A stretch of 64,000 nt of DNA from Methylophaga muralis (lineage in GTDB: Bacteria > Pseudomonadota > Gammaproteobacteria > Nitrosococcales > Methylophagaceae), in the NCBI RefSeq assembly GCF_001720165.1, contig NZ_MCRI01000010.1:1-64000 (forward strand), written 5' to 3'. The notes under the pieces are model-generated. The model saw only the letters and a list, made by a program, of their open reading frames with translations. It was not told the origin of the DNA and made no database searches. The stretch's first letter is position 1. The number at the start of each line of letters is the position of its first letter. Made by a program: the position numbers and the translations under genes. Positions 30,226 to 40,874 of this stretch are shown here, one piece after another.

Positions 30226-32040
30226 TTAGCTTTTCTTAAACTTCTTGGCTGGTTTACTTTTTGGACCATCTTTACGATCTTTGCTGAAGTTACGACGTGA
30301 TGGACGATCTGCAGCACTTTCTGCTACTGCTTCATCTGTTGCCAGACTCATGTTCAGCTGCTTACTGTTGACCCAAATCTTACGTAATTGCTGGAACATA
30401 TCTTTTGGCATGCCTTGTGGCAGGTCAATCAGACTGTGATCTTCATTGATGGTAATACGACCGATAAACTGACTTTCGATACCCGATTCATTGGCAATTG
30501 CACCAACCAGATTACGTGGCTCAATTTTATCTGCACGACCCACTTCAACGCGGTAAGTATCCATATCCGGTTCATTCGGATGTTGACGAGCTGGACGTTT
30601 CTCACGTGGTGGACGTTCATCACGACTGCCACGAGCTGGCCGTTCACTACGATCACGCTCTTGGCGTGGTGCGCGTTCACGATCTTCACGAGCTGGACGT
30701 TCGGTAACATGCTTGACTGGTTTCAATGGACGATCTTTTTGTACTAAAAATGCTAACGCGGCGGCGATGGCAATCGGATCGGCATCATGTTCTTTTTGGT
30801 ACTGACTGATCAATGTTTCGAAATACGCCAATTCTTGCGACTCAATGGTTTCACTGAGTTGTTCCATAAATTGCAATACACGGCGATCAGCAATATCTTC
30901 GCTGCTTGGTAATTGCATTTTAGTAATGACTTGGCGTGTGGCCTTTTCAATTGCACTCAACATACGGGTTTCGCGAGGAGAGACAAACAGAATAGCTTCA
31001 CCTTTACGACCAGCACGGCCGGTTCGGCCGATGCGATGTACATAAGATTCAGTATCGTAAGGAATATCGTAGTTGACCACGTGGCTCATGCGTTCAATAT
31101 CCAGACCTCGTGCAGCGACGTCGGTAGCAATCAGAATATCGATACTGCCTTTTTTCATGCGTTCGATGGTTTTTTCACGCAGCGCCTGATTCATATCGCC
31201 ATTTATCGCAGAAGCGGAATAACCACGAGCTTCAAGTTTTTCAGCCAATTCTACCGTGGCATTTTTGGTGCGCACGAAAATGATCATGCCATCAAAGTCT
31301 TCGACTTCCAGAATACGGGTTAAGGCATCCAGTTTGTGCATGCCGGTCACTTGCCAATAACGCTGGTTAATGGTGGTAACAGTTGACGTTTTGGATTGAA
31401 TACGAACATCTACCGGATCTTTCAGATATTTCTGTGCGACACGGTGAATAGGGCCGGGCATGGTTGCTGAAAATAACGCTACCTGGCGGTTTTCAGGGGT
31501 TTCTTTGAGGATGGTTTCGACATCATCAATAAAACCCATACGCAGCATTTCATCAGCTTCATCAAGCACTAATGCTTCAAGTTTATCCAGCTTCAATGTA
31601 CCGCGACGGATGTGATCCAGAATACGACCAGGCGTACCAACCACGACTTGTGGTTTACGTTGTAATGAACGTAATTGGATACCCATGCTTTGACCGCCAT
31701 AAATAGGCAGAATATGGAAATCTTTCAGGTGACGAGCGTAACTTTGAATCGCTTCAGAAACCTGGATCGCCAACTCACGGGTTGGTGCTAATACCAACAT
31801 TTGGGTGGCTTTGTTTTTTAGATCCAAACGGCTTAACAGCGGTAAGGCAAAGGCTGCGGTTTTACCGGTGCCGGTTTGGGCTTGACCCAGTAAGTCTCTA
31901 CCAGCCAGTAACGGCGGGATACTTTGCGCCTGAATTGGCGATGGTGTTTCATAACCGAGTTGTTGTACGGCTTGTAAAATTGGAGCGGCTAACCCTAACT
32001 CAGCGAATGAGGGTGTTGTATCGTTTTCTGGTGTGGACAT
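30226..32040 (-). CDS. deaD: DEAD-box ATP-dependent RNA helicase DeaD/CsdA-type
   Basis: A 604-residue helicase for ribosome assembly and cold adaptation. I choose ATG 32040 (MSTPENDTTP); an upstream open frame reaches 32142 but has no support. Motifs: Q motif TPSPIQAQSIP (32-42), Walker A AQTGTGKT (54-61), LDEADEML, FSATMP, and HRIGRTGRAGRKGE. After the helicase core comes a stretch rich in Arg, Glu, Asp and Pro (about 450-490) encoded by degenerate repeats, then a DbpA-type RNA-binding domain (YRVEVGRADKIEPRNLVGAI) and a basic tail. This C-terminal plan is that of DeaD rather than RhlB/RhlE. Confidence 0.93.
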   Translation of the reverse strand: MSTPENDTTPSFAELGLAAPILQAVQQLGYETPSPIQAQSIPPLLAGRDLLGQAQTGTGKTAAFALPLLSRLDLKNKATQMLVLAPTRELAIQVSEAIQSYARHLKDFHILPIYGGQSMGIQLRSLQRKPQVVVGTPGRILDHIRRGTLKLDKLEALVLDEADEMLRMGFIDDVETILKETPENRQVALFSATMPGPIHRVAQKYLKDPVDVRIQSKTSTVTTINQRYWQVTGMHKLDALTRILEVEDFDGMIIFVRTKNATVELAEKLEARGYSASAINGDMNQALREKTIERMKKGSIDILIATDVAARGLDIERMSHVVNYDIPYDTESYVHRIGRTGRAGRKGEAILFVSPRETRMLSAIEKATRQVITKMQLPSSEDIADRRVLQFMEQLSETIESQELAYFETLISQYQKEHDADPIAIAAALAFLVQKDRPLKPVKHVTERPAREDRERAPRQERDRSERPARGSRDERPPREKRPARQHPNEPDMDTYRVEVGRADKIEPRNLVGAIANESGIESQFIGRITINEDHSLIDLPQGMPKDMFQQLRKIWVNSKQLNMSLATDEAVAESAADRPSRRNFSKDRKDGPKSKPAKKFKKS

Positions 32041-32058
32041 TGAATAACCTGTGATGGG

Positions 32059-32078
32059 CAGCTTTGGAAACAAAGCTG
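32059..32078 (-). promoter_or_regulatory. Hairpin in the leader of deaD
   Basis: An 8-bp perfect stem (cagctttg/caaagctg) with a 4-base loop lies 19 bases upstream of the deaD start codon. It could affect translation or stability of the leader; no known family is recognised. Confidence 0.35.
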
Positions 32079-32225
32079 TAAAAGTGACATTTGCGAGCGT
32101 GCAATTATACGTGCCCGCTCTATGAAAAGATAGCAAAATCATTCATTTATTTCGATGGGCATGGTGCTGTACACCCAGGTATGTGATTATCAGCTAACTT
32201 ATTTTTCAATATCGAGAAAATACCT

Positions 32226-33044
32226 ATGGATCCATTTTCAGTAGATGCATATACCCCTGCAGAAATTGCTCGCCGCCTAGAAAAAACCAGCATGAGTAAA
32301 TGCACGGTTGATCCATTAAGAGTATTTGCTCTTTCATTATTAGCCGGAGCCTTTATCGCGCTGGGGGCGGCTTTCTTTACGCTTGTGACCTATGACGTTG
32401 GCAATATGCCAGCAGGTTTGATGCGATTAATTGGTGGTCTGGCATTTTGCCTTGGTTTGATTCTGGTGGTAGTTGCCGGGGCAGAATTATTTACCGGTAA
32501 TAATTTATTGGTGATGGCGTGCATTGATGGGCTAATCAGCCTCAGGCAATTGATTCATAACTGGTTAATTGTTTATGTGGGTAATTTTATTGGTGCTTTG
32601 GGGATTTTGCTGTTGATGTATTTAAGTGGTTTATGGTGGCAGGGGGATGGGGCTCTTGGACAGAAAGTGGTGGCAATTGCTGACAGTAAAGTGAACCTGA
32701 GCTGGATGGAAGCGTTCACTCGAGGCGTATTGTGCAATATTCTGGTGTGCCTTGCTGTCTGGTTGTGTATGGCGGGGCGCAGTGTCACCGATAAGGTGCT
32801 GGCAGTAATATTTCCTATTACAGCATTTGTTGCCTTGGGGTTCGAGCACAGTGTAGCCAATATGTTTTTTATCCCTGCAGGCTTATTGGCACAAACGGAA
32901 ATTGCCACCACGATGATGGTATCGGAACAACTGACTATTGGCGGATTTTTCTGGCATAACTTGATCCCGGTGACATTGGGCAATATGCTGGGTGGCAGTA
33001 TCTTTGTAGGCCTGTTTTACTGGTTTATCTATTTACGGAAATAA
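32226..33044 (+). CDS. Formate/nitrite transporter family channel
   Basis: A 272-residue inner-membrane protein of the FNT family (FocA/NirC). Six membrane helices are evident, with the family blocks AGAFIALGAAFF near 41-52, VVAGAELFTGNN near 83-94, GNFIGALG, and GFEHSVANMFFIPAG (about 218-232), which forms part of the pore. FNT channels pass formate, nitrite or hydrosulfide with protons. The sequence looks nearer FocA, but substrate cannot be fixed; there is no nir or pfl gene nearby. Divergent from deaD, and 12 bp ahead of dodecin. Confidence 0.9.
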   Translation: MDPFSVDAYTPAEIARRLEKTSMSKCTVDPLRVFALSLLAGAFIALGAAFFTLVTYDVGNMPAGLMRLIGGLAFCLGLILVVVAGAELFTGNNLLVMACIDGLISLRQLIHNWLIVYVGNFIGALGILLLMYLSGLWWQGDGALGQKVVAIADSKVNLSWMEAFTRGVLCNILVCLAVWLCMAGRSVTDKVLAVIFPITAFVALGFEHSVANMFFIPAGLLAQTEIATTMMVSEQLTIGGFFWHNLIPVTLGNMLGGSIFVGLFYWFIYLRK

Positions 33045-33056
33045 CAAGGAAATATT

Positions 33057-33266
33057 ATGACTGAACATGTTTATAAACATATTGAAATCACTGGCAGCTC
33101 AGCCGAGAGTTCAGATAAAGCCATTGAAAATGCGATTGCCAAAGCTGCTGAAACCGTTAAAAACCTGCATTGGTTTGAAGTAACGGACACCCGCGGCTAT
33201 ATCGAAAACGGCGGTGTCCGTTACTGGCAAGTCACTATCAAATTAGGATTTCGTATAGAAGACTAA
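33057..33266 (+). CDS. Dodecin (flavin-storage protein)
   Basis: A 69-residue beta-alpha-beta-beta protein that assembles into a dodecamer holding flavins or CoA. The whole family pattern is visible: VYKHIEITGSSAESSDKAI at the start, NLHWFEVTDTRGYI with the flavin-stacking Trp, and YWQVTIKLGF at the end. It has an aagga ribosome site and follows the FNT gene closely. Identification rests on length and sequence together. Confidence 0.93.
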   Translation: MTEHVYKHIEITGSSAESSDKAIENAIAKAAETVKNLHWFEVTDTRGYIENGGVRYWQVTIKLGFRIED

Positions 33267-33268
33267 TT

Positions 33269-33832
33269 CTATTTATTTAGTTTGGTGAACTTGGCGCCTT
33301 CGAGCGTCAAGTTATACATCAGGCCTTTATTGCTGAAGACAAACCCCACAATAGGGTCTTGAATATTTGTCGTATTAATATCTTCACCTACGCCCCATTC
33401 AACCACCGCGACCGAACCATCAACTCCTGCTTTCCAGCCATCACTATTACGAAATTGTTGTAAAGCCTCATCGGTCATAAACACCAGGATGACGGTTTTT
33501 TGCTGAGCGCCTAATTGAAAGCCAATGGATGCTCCAGCAGTGTTGTAGTAGTCCACGGTGCTGCCACCAATGCGTAACGCACCTTCACCGTATTCGCCGC
33601 CGATACCAAATCCGGCTTTAATCACATCCGGAAAAACCAAAACACCGGTAGCTTTTTCAAGGAAGCGATCACCACCGGAGACTTCTGTCTGGAAGCGTTT
33701 CAGAGCTTCATCAACTTTAATATCAATCTCGGAGGCAGATGCGGCAAAGGAGTGACTAGGAAGCGCCAGCAATGCAAAAGCTAAAAACATTGCCAACAGA
33801 GCAGATAAATTAAGCGTATGACGGTTTAACAT
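33269..33832 (-). CDS. SYLF (YSC84) domain lipid-binding protein, exported
   Basis: A 187-residue protein starting at ATG 33832, with gagga eight bases upstream; a TTG at 33847 is in frame but poorer. A signal peptide (about 1-30, ending SHSFAAS) precedes the SYLF domain, which shows KATGVLVFPDVIKAGFGIGGEYGEGALR, YYNTAGASIGFQLGAQ and GVGEDINTTN. Bacterial members are periplasmic proteins thought to bind lipids; the exact role is unknown. It is convergent with dodecin, two bases apart. Confidence 0.85.
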   Translation of the reverse strand: MLNRHTLNLSALLAMFLAFALLALPSHSFAASASEIDIKVDEALKRFQTEVSGGDRFLEKATGVLVFPDVIKAGFGIGGEYGEGALRIGGSTVDYYNTAGASIGFQLGAQQKTVILVFMTDEALQQFRNSDGWKAGVDGSVAVVEWGVGEDINTTNIQDPIVGFVFSNKGLMYNLTLEGAKFTKLNK

Positions 33833-33943
33833 GCTGTAAATCCTCAACTACGTTATTGGGATTTCAACATAGCACGCAAACAAAAGTGATGGAAGCAGGC
33901 CAACGCGCTGAAAAATCACATTGGCCTGATCGATTAATCAGCT

Positions 33944-35542
33944 TTAGTTATTAATGCCAAGGCTTCTGAGGTACTCATCGTAAGTACCGGTAAAGTCAGT
34001 AATGCCTTCATTTTCCATATCAAATACACGGGTCGCTAATGATGATACGAATTCGCGGTCATGCGAAACGAAAATCAAAGTGCCTTCATAGTTTTCCAAT
34101 GCCAGATTAAGTGACTCAATAGATTCCATGTCCATGTGGTTGGTCGGTTCATCCATCACCAGAATATTGGGTTTTTGCAAAATCAATTTGCCAAATAACA
34201 TGCGGCCTTTTTCACCACCGGACAGTACATTCACTTTTTTATCGATCAGGTGGCCAGAAAACAGCAGTCGACCCAACGTGCCACGAATAACCTGTTCATC
34301 ATCTTCAGGGCTGCCCCATTGCGACATCCATTCAAACAAAGTCATATCATTTTTAAACAGATGATCATGATCCTGAGCGTAATAACCGATATTTACGTTT
34401 TCAGACCATTTGACGTTGCCAGATTTTGGCGCCAGTTCACCGACCAAGGTTTTCACAAAGGTGGTTTTACCAATTCCGTTAGGACCAATCACGGCAATCT
34501 TTTCACCGACTTCAGCCATAAAACTGAAATTTTCAAACAGCGGTTTTTCGTTATCGTAGCCTTGTGTTAGCTTGCTGACTTCCAATGCATTACGGAACAG
34601 TTTCTTTTCCTGGTTAAAACGAATAAAAGGATTTACCCGACTGGAAGGTTTAATGTCATCCAGCTGAATTTTTTCCATTTGTTTTTGACGCGAAGTTGCC
34701 TGTTTTGCCTTCGAAGCATTAGCTGAGAATCGTGATACGAATTCCTGCAGCTCTTTGATCTGCGCTTTTTTCTTCGCATTGTCAGATTGCAGACGTTCAC
34801 GAGCCTGAGTTGAGGCAATCATGTATTCATCATAATTACCCGGATAAATCCGCAATTCGCCGTAATCCATATCAGCCATATGGGTACAGATACGATTGAG
34901 GAAATGGCGATCATGCGAAATGATGATCATGGTGCTGTTACGCTGACTTAAGACATCTTCCAACCAGCGAATGGTATTGATATCCAAATGGTTGGTTGGC
35001 TCATCGAGCAACATGATATCGGGATCAGCAAAAAGTACCTGAGCCAATAGAATACGCAGTTTCCAACCAGGAGCGATTTCGCTCATCGGGCCATAATGCT
35101 GTTCGACGGGTATGCCGACACCTAATAGTAATTCTCCGGCTCTGGATTCAGCAGTGTAGCCATCCATCTCAGCGTATTCAGCTTCCAGATCGGCGACTTT
35201 CAGGCCATCTTCTTCACTCATTTCCGGCAGGTTATAAATCCGATCCCGCTCCTTGTGCACTTCCCACAAGTCAGGTTTGCCCATAATAACCACATCAATG
35301 ACGCGCTGATCTTCGTAAGCGAACTGATCCTGCTTTAATACCGCATAAGATTCGTTGGGATCGTAACTCACATTACCGGAGGTGGGCTCCTGGACGCCGG
35401 CCAGAATTTTCATGAAAGTTGATTTACCACAGCCGTTGGCGCCGATCAGACCGTAACGATTGCCTCCACCGAATTTTACCGAGACATTTTCGAACAGGGG
35501 TTTGGCCCCAAATTGCATGGTGATGTTAGCAGTGCTTAACAA
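33944..35542 (-). CDS. ybiT: ABC-F family ATPase YbiT
   Basis: A ribosome-associated ABC-F protein (532 aa; E. coli YbiT 530). It has two ATPase domains without membrane segments: Walker [10 protein letters not shown] (about 34-42) and GPNGIGKTT (about 353-361), two [20 protein letters not shown] Walker B blocks, and the interdomain linker with charged helices ([20 protein letters not shown]). The second signature is LSGGEKGRM, the first is degenerate ([12 protein letters not shown]), as known for YbiT. These factors adjust the peptidyl-transferase centre. It is the first of three ABC-F genes in the window. Confidence 0.94.
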   Translation of the reverse strand: MLSTANITMQFGAKPLFENVSVKFGGGNRYGLIGANGCGKSTFMKILAGVQEPTSGNVSYDPNESYAVLKQDQFAYEDQRVIDVVIMGKPDLWEVHKERDRIYNLPEMSEEDGLKVADLEAEYAEMDGYTAESRAGELLLGVGIPVEQHYGPMSEIAPGWKLRILLAQVLFADPDIMLLDEPTNHLDINTIRWLEDVLSQRNSTMIIISHDRHFLNRICTHMADMDYGELRIYPGNYDEYMIASTQARERLQSDNAKKKAQIKELQEFVSRFSANASKAKQATSRQKQMEKIQLDDIKPSSRVNPFIRFNQEKKLFRNALEVSKLTQGYDNEKPLFENFSFMAEVGEKIAVIGPNGIGKTTFVKTLVGELAPKSGNVKWSENVNIGYYAQDHDHLFKNDMTLFEWMSQWGSPEDDEQVIRGTLGRLLFSGHLIDKKVNVLSGGEKGRMLFGKLILQKPNILVMDEPTNHMDMESIESLNLALENYEGTLIFVSHDREFVSSLATRVFDMENEGITDFTGTYDEYLRSLGINN

Positions 35543-35596
35543 AGTTAAAATCCTGTATCTAAAGGAGAAATTCAGACGTGCTGAAAAAGCGCGCCA

Positions 35597-35866
35597 TTAT
35601 ACATGGTCTGATGGTTTACCGATAAGGTTCAGTTTTTGTTGTCTGCTGAGTTTTTTGATTGCCGCTTCGCGACGGCTGGCACTGCTACGATCAGGGTGTT
35701 GTTCATGATAAACGACTCTTTGAGCCTGACTGGTGTGAAAGAAGCGAGCACCACCATTATGATTCTGATGTTGTTTTAAGCGCCGCTCTAAATCAGTGGT
35801 AATACCGGTATAAAGATGACCGTTGGCTGCCTCAATGATATACAACGTCCATTCAGTCTTTGTCAT
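35597..35866 (-). CDS. GIY-YIG nuclease-domain protein (YhbQ-like)
   Basis: An 89-residue single-domain protein. The start is ATG 35866, which overlaps the msrB end by 14 bp; a longer open frame inside msrB is rejected. [28 protein letters not shown] contains the two half motifs (LYI, LYTGIT) and the conserved Arg; the middle has [30 protein letters not shown]. Small proteins of this kind may act in DNA repair, but function is unproven. Confidence 0.85.
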   Translation of the reverse strand: MTKTEWTLYIIEAANGHLYTGITTDLERRLKQHQNHNGGARFFHTSQAQRVVYHEQHPDRSSASRREAAIKKLSRQQKLNLIGKPSDHV

Positions 35867-36248
35867 GAAAATCGAGAGCAACCGAATTAATACAATAGCG
35901 CAGGCCCGTGGGGGCTGGACCATCGTCAAATACATGTCCTAAATGCGCATCGCATTGTTGGCAACGGACTTCGGTCCGGTCCATATTGTGACTGTAATCC
36001 GGATGATGAGTGACCACACCATGTTCGAGTTGTGAGGAGAAACTTGGCCAGCCGCAACCGGCATTAAATTTATCGTCTGAAGCAAATAAGGCTTGCCCAC
36101 AACAGATGCAGTGATAATGACCCGCTTCATCATGATCGACATACTCTCCGGAAAAAGCGGGTTCGGTGCCAGCCTGTCGGGTAATGCGATATTGTTCATC
36201 GTTAAGTTGTTGACGCCACTGTGCATCCGTTTTTAAATCGGAATTCAT
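35853..36248 (-). CDS. msrB: Peptide-methionine (R)-S-oxide reductase MsrB
   Basis: A 131-residue enzyme reducing methionine-R-sulfoxide in proteins. Zinc cysteines 47, 50, 96 and 99 form two CxxC pairs, the catalytic Cys119 is in GLRYCINS, and Cys65 in GCGWPSF could be the resolving residue. No signal peptide, so it is cytosolic. Length matches E. coli MsrB (137). Confidence 0.96.
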   Translation of the reverse strand: MNSDLKTDAQWRQQLNDEQYRITRQAGTEPAFSGEYVDHDEAGHYHCICCGQALFASDDKFNAGCGWPSFSSQLEHGVVTHHPDYSHNMDRTEVRCQQCDAHLGHVFDDGPAPTGLRYCINSVALDFHDKD

Positions 36249-36326
36249 CTAGCTCATCTCAATTACAGGGTGGTGGCATTGTATAAAAAAGCGGCAAACA
36301 AATCATATCGGCTTAAGCCTTTCTGG

Positions 36327-39300
36327 CTAAACAGCACGAATAATTTGTTGAAGATTACTTCTTAACGAGGCAAATTGTTTTAGTAATATTTTCATGCCTT
36401 CAATATCAAATGCATCAATACGTTCCAGTAACTGGCTGGCATAACGATCCAAAGTATCAATTTGATATTCAGTAGCAAGTTTGGCTATGGCATGAGCAAA
36501 GGATTTAATATCCGTCATGCTATTGCTTTGGCTGGCTTTTTGCCAAATTTCGTCAATGTCAGTTTGAAAGTGATTAAAGATCGATAAAAGTTGCTGTTTA
36601 TCGAGTTGTGACCAATCTTCTTGAACAACCTTCGTAGCTTGAATTTCAATGGTTTGATAGCCCAAAAACACACTTAACGCATGAAATAGCTCATTGCGAA
36701 GCACTGGTTTGCGTAAGTAAGCATCAAAATGTTGCAATTTATCCTGTTCGTAAGCATCTTTCATTACCGAGGCAGTCAACGCGATTATAGGTAAATCAGG
36801 TTTAATCAGCTTGATTTGTTTGGCAGCTTCATAGCCATCCATTACTGGCATACGAATATCCATCAACACCAGATCTAACGTATTGTTTTTGACAAAATCA
36901 ACCGCTAGCTGACCATTTTCGGCTTCACTGGTTTGAATATTACTGTTGATAAAATGTTGGCGAATTAACTCCCGATTATGATTAACATCATCCACGATCA
37001 ACATATGGGCCGGCTCAAAACGTATTCGGCTGGCATCAAATGCTAACGCCTGTTGGCGAAGTTTATCGCTGGCTATTGCTGCGATATCAATCCCGGGCAA
37101 ATCAATGGTAAACACAGAGCCTTCACCACTTTTACTGTGCAGATGAATTTGTCCCCCCATCATTTCTATCAAACGACGGGTGATTGATAAACCAAGGCCG
37201 GTTCCACCATATTTGCGAACATCCTGGCCGGATTGCTGAGCGAAGATTTCGAAAATATGTTCGACTTCAGCTTCGGGAATACCAATACCGGTATCTTCGA
37301 CCAGAATATGTAAATCAAGCTTGCTTAAATGATCATCAACGTTATCGGCATGAACGTGAATACGCACATGACCAACATCGGTAAATTTCACTGCATTACT
37401 GATGAGGTTGAACAGCACTTGTCTCAAACGTGTAGCATCCAGCAGCAAGCCGTGGGGTAGGTTCGGATCGATATCTAAGTGCAGCGTTAAATCCTTATTA
37501 CGGATTTGCAACACAAACATATTGGCGATTTCATCAAACAGCTGATGTGGATCAGTGGCAGTTTTATTCAGCTGGAGTTTGCCAGCTTCGATTTTCGATA
37601 AATCAAGAATATCGTTTATCAGCAGCAATAGAGTATTGCCAGCTCCGCGAATGGTTTTAATAAAAGCTTTGAGACGCGGTTCGGTGATTTGCTCGTCCAG
37701 TAATTCGGTAAATCCTAGAATCGCATTCATCGGGGTACGAATTTCATGGCTCATATTGGCGAGAAACTGCGATTTAGCCAAGTTTGCTGCCTCAGCGTGA
37801 GTTTTCGCTTCCTTTAGTGAGTTTTCGAGAGCGATTCGTTCTTGCATGTTGAGATAAAAGCCGAGAAAGGCTGGTTTACCTTGATATTGAATTGATATTA
37901 TCGAGAACAGTCCTTGAATGATTTGACCATTTTTAGTTTTAATTTTGACCAGTTTGCCAATAATTTCTCCCTCTTTGCTAAGTTTTTCCAACACACCTTG
38001 ACGTTGCCCTAGATCCGCATAAAACTCTTGAACTTTAATCTTCTCTTGTTGCTCTGGGGTAAAACCTAATTCTTCATAACAGTGTTCATTGGCCAATAAA
38101 ATACTGCCATCAACTGCTGAAGTTACCATCAGACTCATCGGCATTACGTTAATCAGGTGTAAAAGCTGTGCTTCACTGTCGCGAAGTTGTTGTTCGGAAA
38201 TAAGCCGTTTATCGACTTCAATACTTAATCGTCTATTCCAGTAAATACTGGCCAACAGAATAAGTAATAAAATAGCAGCGACTTGAATCAGTAAGGTGTA
38301 ATTAGTGCGATCGAAAGTAGCAATGGACATCCAGCGTTGATCTATAACCCGTTTTTCTTCAGCTGTGATCGCAGCCAGGGCTTTGTTAATGATTGATAGT
38401 AACTCTGGTTGCTCTTTAGTGATACCCATATGTAATGCAGATGAAAACTCGTCAACAATACTCGTATTGAGGTGGGTCAAACCAATTTGACTAGCGTTGT
38501 AGGTGATGGTCGCAATGATATCGAAATAGGCATCAATCTCTTCAGCGGCTAACATCGTTAAACCCTCTCGAACCGAGGGAACGTAGACGATGTTAATTTC
38601 CGGATAATGGGCCAATAAAATGGATTCAGCAAAGTAGCCCTTAACCACACCGACAGGTTTATTACTTAGCTGGTTCAGATTAGTAAGATGACCGAATTTG
38701 GTGGTCGCAATGGCAAGGGGATAGTCGAGATAGGGGATCGACATATCCAGAAATGTTTCGCGATAGGTATTGCGTGAGAGTGCTGGGAGCAAATCAACCT
38801 GCCGTAACTGAGCTGCTCTGATGACGGATTGCCAGTCAGCGTAGGTTTCAAGCTGGAATTGCAGGCCAGTCTTTTTGCTGATCAGCTGTACATAATCAGC
38901 ACTGATTCCACTGTGAACAGCATTTTTATCAATAAAATCAAACGGTGGCCAATAAGGGTCAACCCCTATTTTTATCACTGGATTATCTTTTATCCATTGC
39001 TGTTCTTTATCGGTTAAATCAAGCCGCTTTGTTCGCCAGGTAATACCTCAAACCCGGAGTTGTCAGTGACTATGGCATACCACTTATCAATGATTTGCTG
39101 TTTTTCTGCAGCCGTAATTGCTGCTAGGGATTTTTCTATAATGCTGTGCAAAAGCGGATAACGTTTATCAATAGCAACTGACGTATCCGTTGTCACTCCC
39201 GGCACTTTGGCGGCTACTTTCAGGTTAGAAAGATAGCGTTGTTTAATAACGTTACTAAGGACCGCGATATTACCGATATAGGCATCTGCTTTTGAAAAAG

Positions 39301-39859
39301 ACACAGCCTCTAGCGAATCGTCATTAGAGTCCGTTAGTAGCAAATCCAGGTCAGGATAATGGACTTTCAGCCAGTTATGTAGATAAGAATCTTCATTGAC
39401 GGCCAAGGTCAGGCCAGCTAAATCTTCGATGGACTTAATATCATCCCGATGTTGCTGGACAATAATTCCTAGAGACATGCTGACGTATGGTTTGCTGAAT
39501 AACAGAAATTCCTCACGTTCTGCGTTGGCTGCCGCGCAGCTAAGGCCCATTAACTCGCCATTACGCATTTTTTGCATTGTGTTCGCCCAGATATCGGGTT
39601 CAACCACAATTTTTAAACCACTTTTTTCACTGACTAGCTTTAAAACATCAGCAGCAATACCGTCATGTTCATTATTCTCATTGAGAAAATCATAGGGAGC
39701 CCAGCTGTAATCTGCACCTAATAAAACTTCTGGGTTATTGTCGATCCATGCCTGCTCTTCTTCCGTAAACGTCAACGCCGACAGCCGGCAACTGATGCAC
39801 AACAGAACAATAAAAAACAGCCAGTTAGTTTTGATTGGCAATGGCAACAAATTCATCAA
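36327..39859 (-). CDS. BvgS-like hybrid sensor histidine kinase, with one frameshift
   Basis: Two open frames make one protein of about 1177 residues. The first (39014-39859) has an N-terminal hydrophobic export segment and a solute-binding (SBP_3) domain. The second (from about 39020 down to 36327) has another SBP_3 domain, a membrane helix (LLIQVAAILLLILLASIYW), a PAS-like domain, HisKA with His411 counted from 38978 (MSHEIRTP), HATPase (DTGIGIPEAE, GGTGLGLSI), a receiver with Asp707, and a degenerate HPt-like tail (SFAHAIAKLA). Adding one base at 39021-39026 joins GEQSG to LDLTDKEQQWIKDNPVIKIG, the normal linker between tandem SBP_3 domains. The ligand is likely an amino acid or similar solute. 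It overlaps the response regulator gene by 35 bp. Confidence 0.88.
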
Positions 39860-40874
39860 TATGTTCCATCAATATATTCACCAAATAAGGATCAAATTGA
39901 CTACTGCTATGTTTTTTAATGTAATCCACTGTCGCTTCCAGCGTCCATGCTTCTTTATACACCCGCTTATGCATCAAAGCATCAAACACATCAATCAAAC
40001 CCACGATACGACCATAGATGTGAATATCCTGGCCCTTCAATCCTTGTGGATAACCTGTTCCATCCCATTTTTCATGATGTTGATACGCGATGATTGCTGC
40101 CGCTTTGGTGTATTTGCGTTTTGAGTTGTTGAGGATTTTATAGGCTCGGGTGGTGTGAGTTTTCATGATGGCAAATTCATCTTCAGTGAGTTTGCCGGGT
40201 TTATGCAAGATGGAATGGGGAATGGTGATTTTGCCGATATCATGCATTGGCGCGGCATGAAACAGAATGTCGGCATCTTCATCGGTCAGGCTTTCATGGT
40301 ACAAAGCCAATAATCTGCAACACTCTGCTACCCGACGAATATGTTTGCCAGTTTCGTCAGAAGTGGATTCCATCAACTCAGTTAACACATAAATCATTTC
40401 CAGCTGGTTTTGTTCAAGCTCGGTTAGCAGCCGTTGCTGGTTTTGTTCATATTTATGCTGGAGTGAAAGATTATTTTGTTGAAGAAGTTTTTTAGCGCGA
40501 TATAAGGTGAGATGGGTATTGACTCTGGCGAGTAACTCTTCGGCATGAAAAGGTTTACAAAGATAATCTACTGCGCCGGTTTGGAAGCCTTGAGTTATCG
40601 AGTCAACATCGACCTTGGCTGTGACAAAGATAATCGGAATATCCTGCAATCTTGGTTCTGCTTTGATTCGTCGACATACTTCATAACCGTCCATTTCGGG
40701 CATCATGATATCCAGCAGGATCAGGTCATAATCGTGAGTTCGCATCAGTGCGAGAGCTTCCTGTCCTCTGGTCGCAAAAGAGAGGTTATAAGGCTCTTCT
40801 TTTAAAAAATTCATCGCGACCTGAATATTGTCAGGGACATCATCTACGATTAATACATTGGCGTTATTATCCAT
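39825..40874 (-). CDS. Response regulator with HD-GYP phosphodiesterase domain
   Basis: A 349-residue two-domain regulator starting at ATG 40874 (aagga upstream). The receiver domain (about 5-120) has phospho-acceptor Asp55 and Lys107; a coiled coil (about 125-165) leads to an HD-GYP domain with HD at 211-212 (MHDIGK) and the complete HHEKWDGTGYP motif with GYP at 274-276. Such proteins hydrolyse cyclic di-GMP. It lies directly upstream of, and overlaps, the hybrid kinase gene, so the kinase probably controls it. Confidence 0.92.
   Translation of the reverse strand: MDNNANVLIVDDVPDNIQVAMNFLKEEPYNLSFATRGQEALALMRTHDYDLILLDIMMPEMDGYEVCRRIKAEPRLQDIPIIFVTAKVDVDSITQGFQTGAVDYLCKPFHAEELLARVNTHLTLYRAKKLLQQNNLSLQHKYEQNQQRLLTELEQNQLEMIYVLTELMESTSDETGKHIRRVAECCRLLALYHESLTDEDADILFHAAPMHDIGKITIPHSILHKPGKLTEDEFAIMKTHTTRAYKILNNSKRKYTKAAAIIAYQHHEKWDGTGYPQGLKGQDIHIYGRIVGLIDVFDALMHKRVYKEAWTLEATVDYIKKHSSSQFDPYLVNILMEHIDEFVAIANQN

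Noticed and set aside
30589-30715. Tandem DNA repeat or CRISPR-like array
   Set aside because: It is the coding sequence for the Arg/Asp/Glu-rich tail of the DEAD-box helicase; the repeats are degenerate and in frame.
33896-33928. Terminator for ybiT (caggccaa/ttggcctg stem)
   Set aside because: The loop is 17 bases and there is no T-run on the minus strand.
39014-39859. Stand-alone periplasmic solute-binding protein
   Set aside because: Its stop falls inside the normal linker between tandem SBP_3 domains, and one added base joins it to the kinase.
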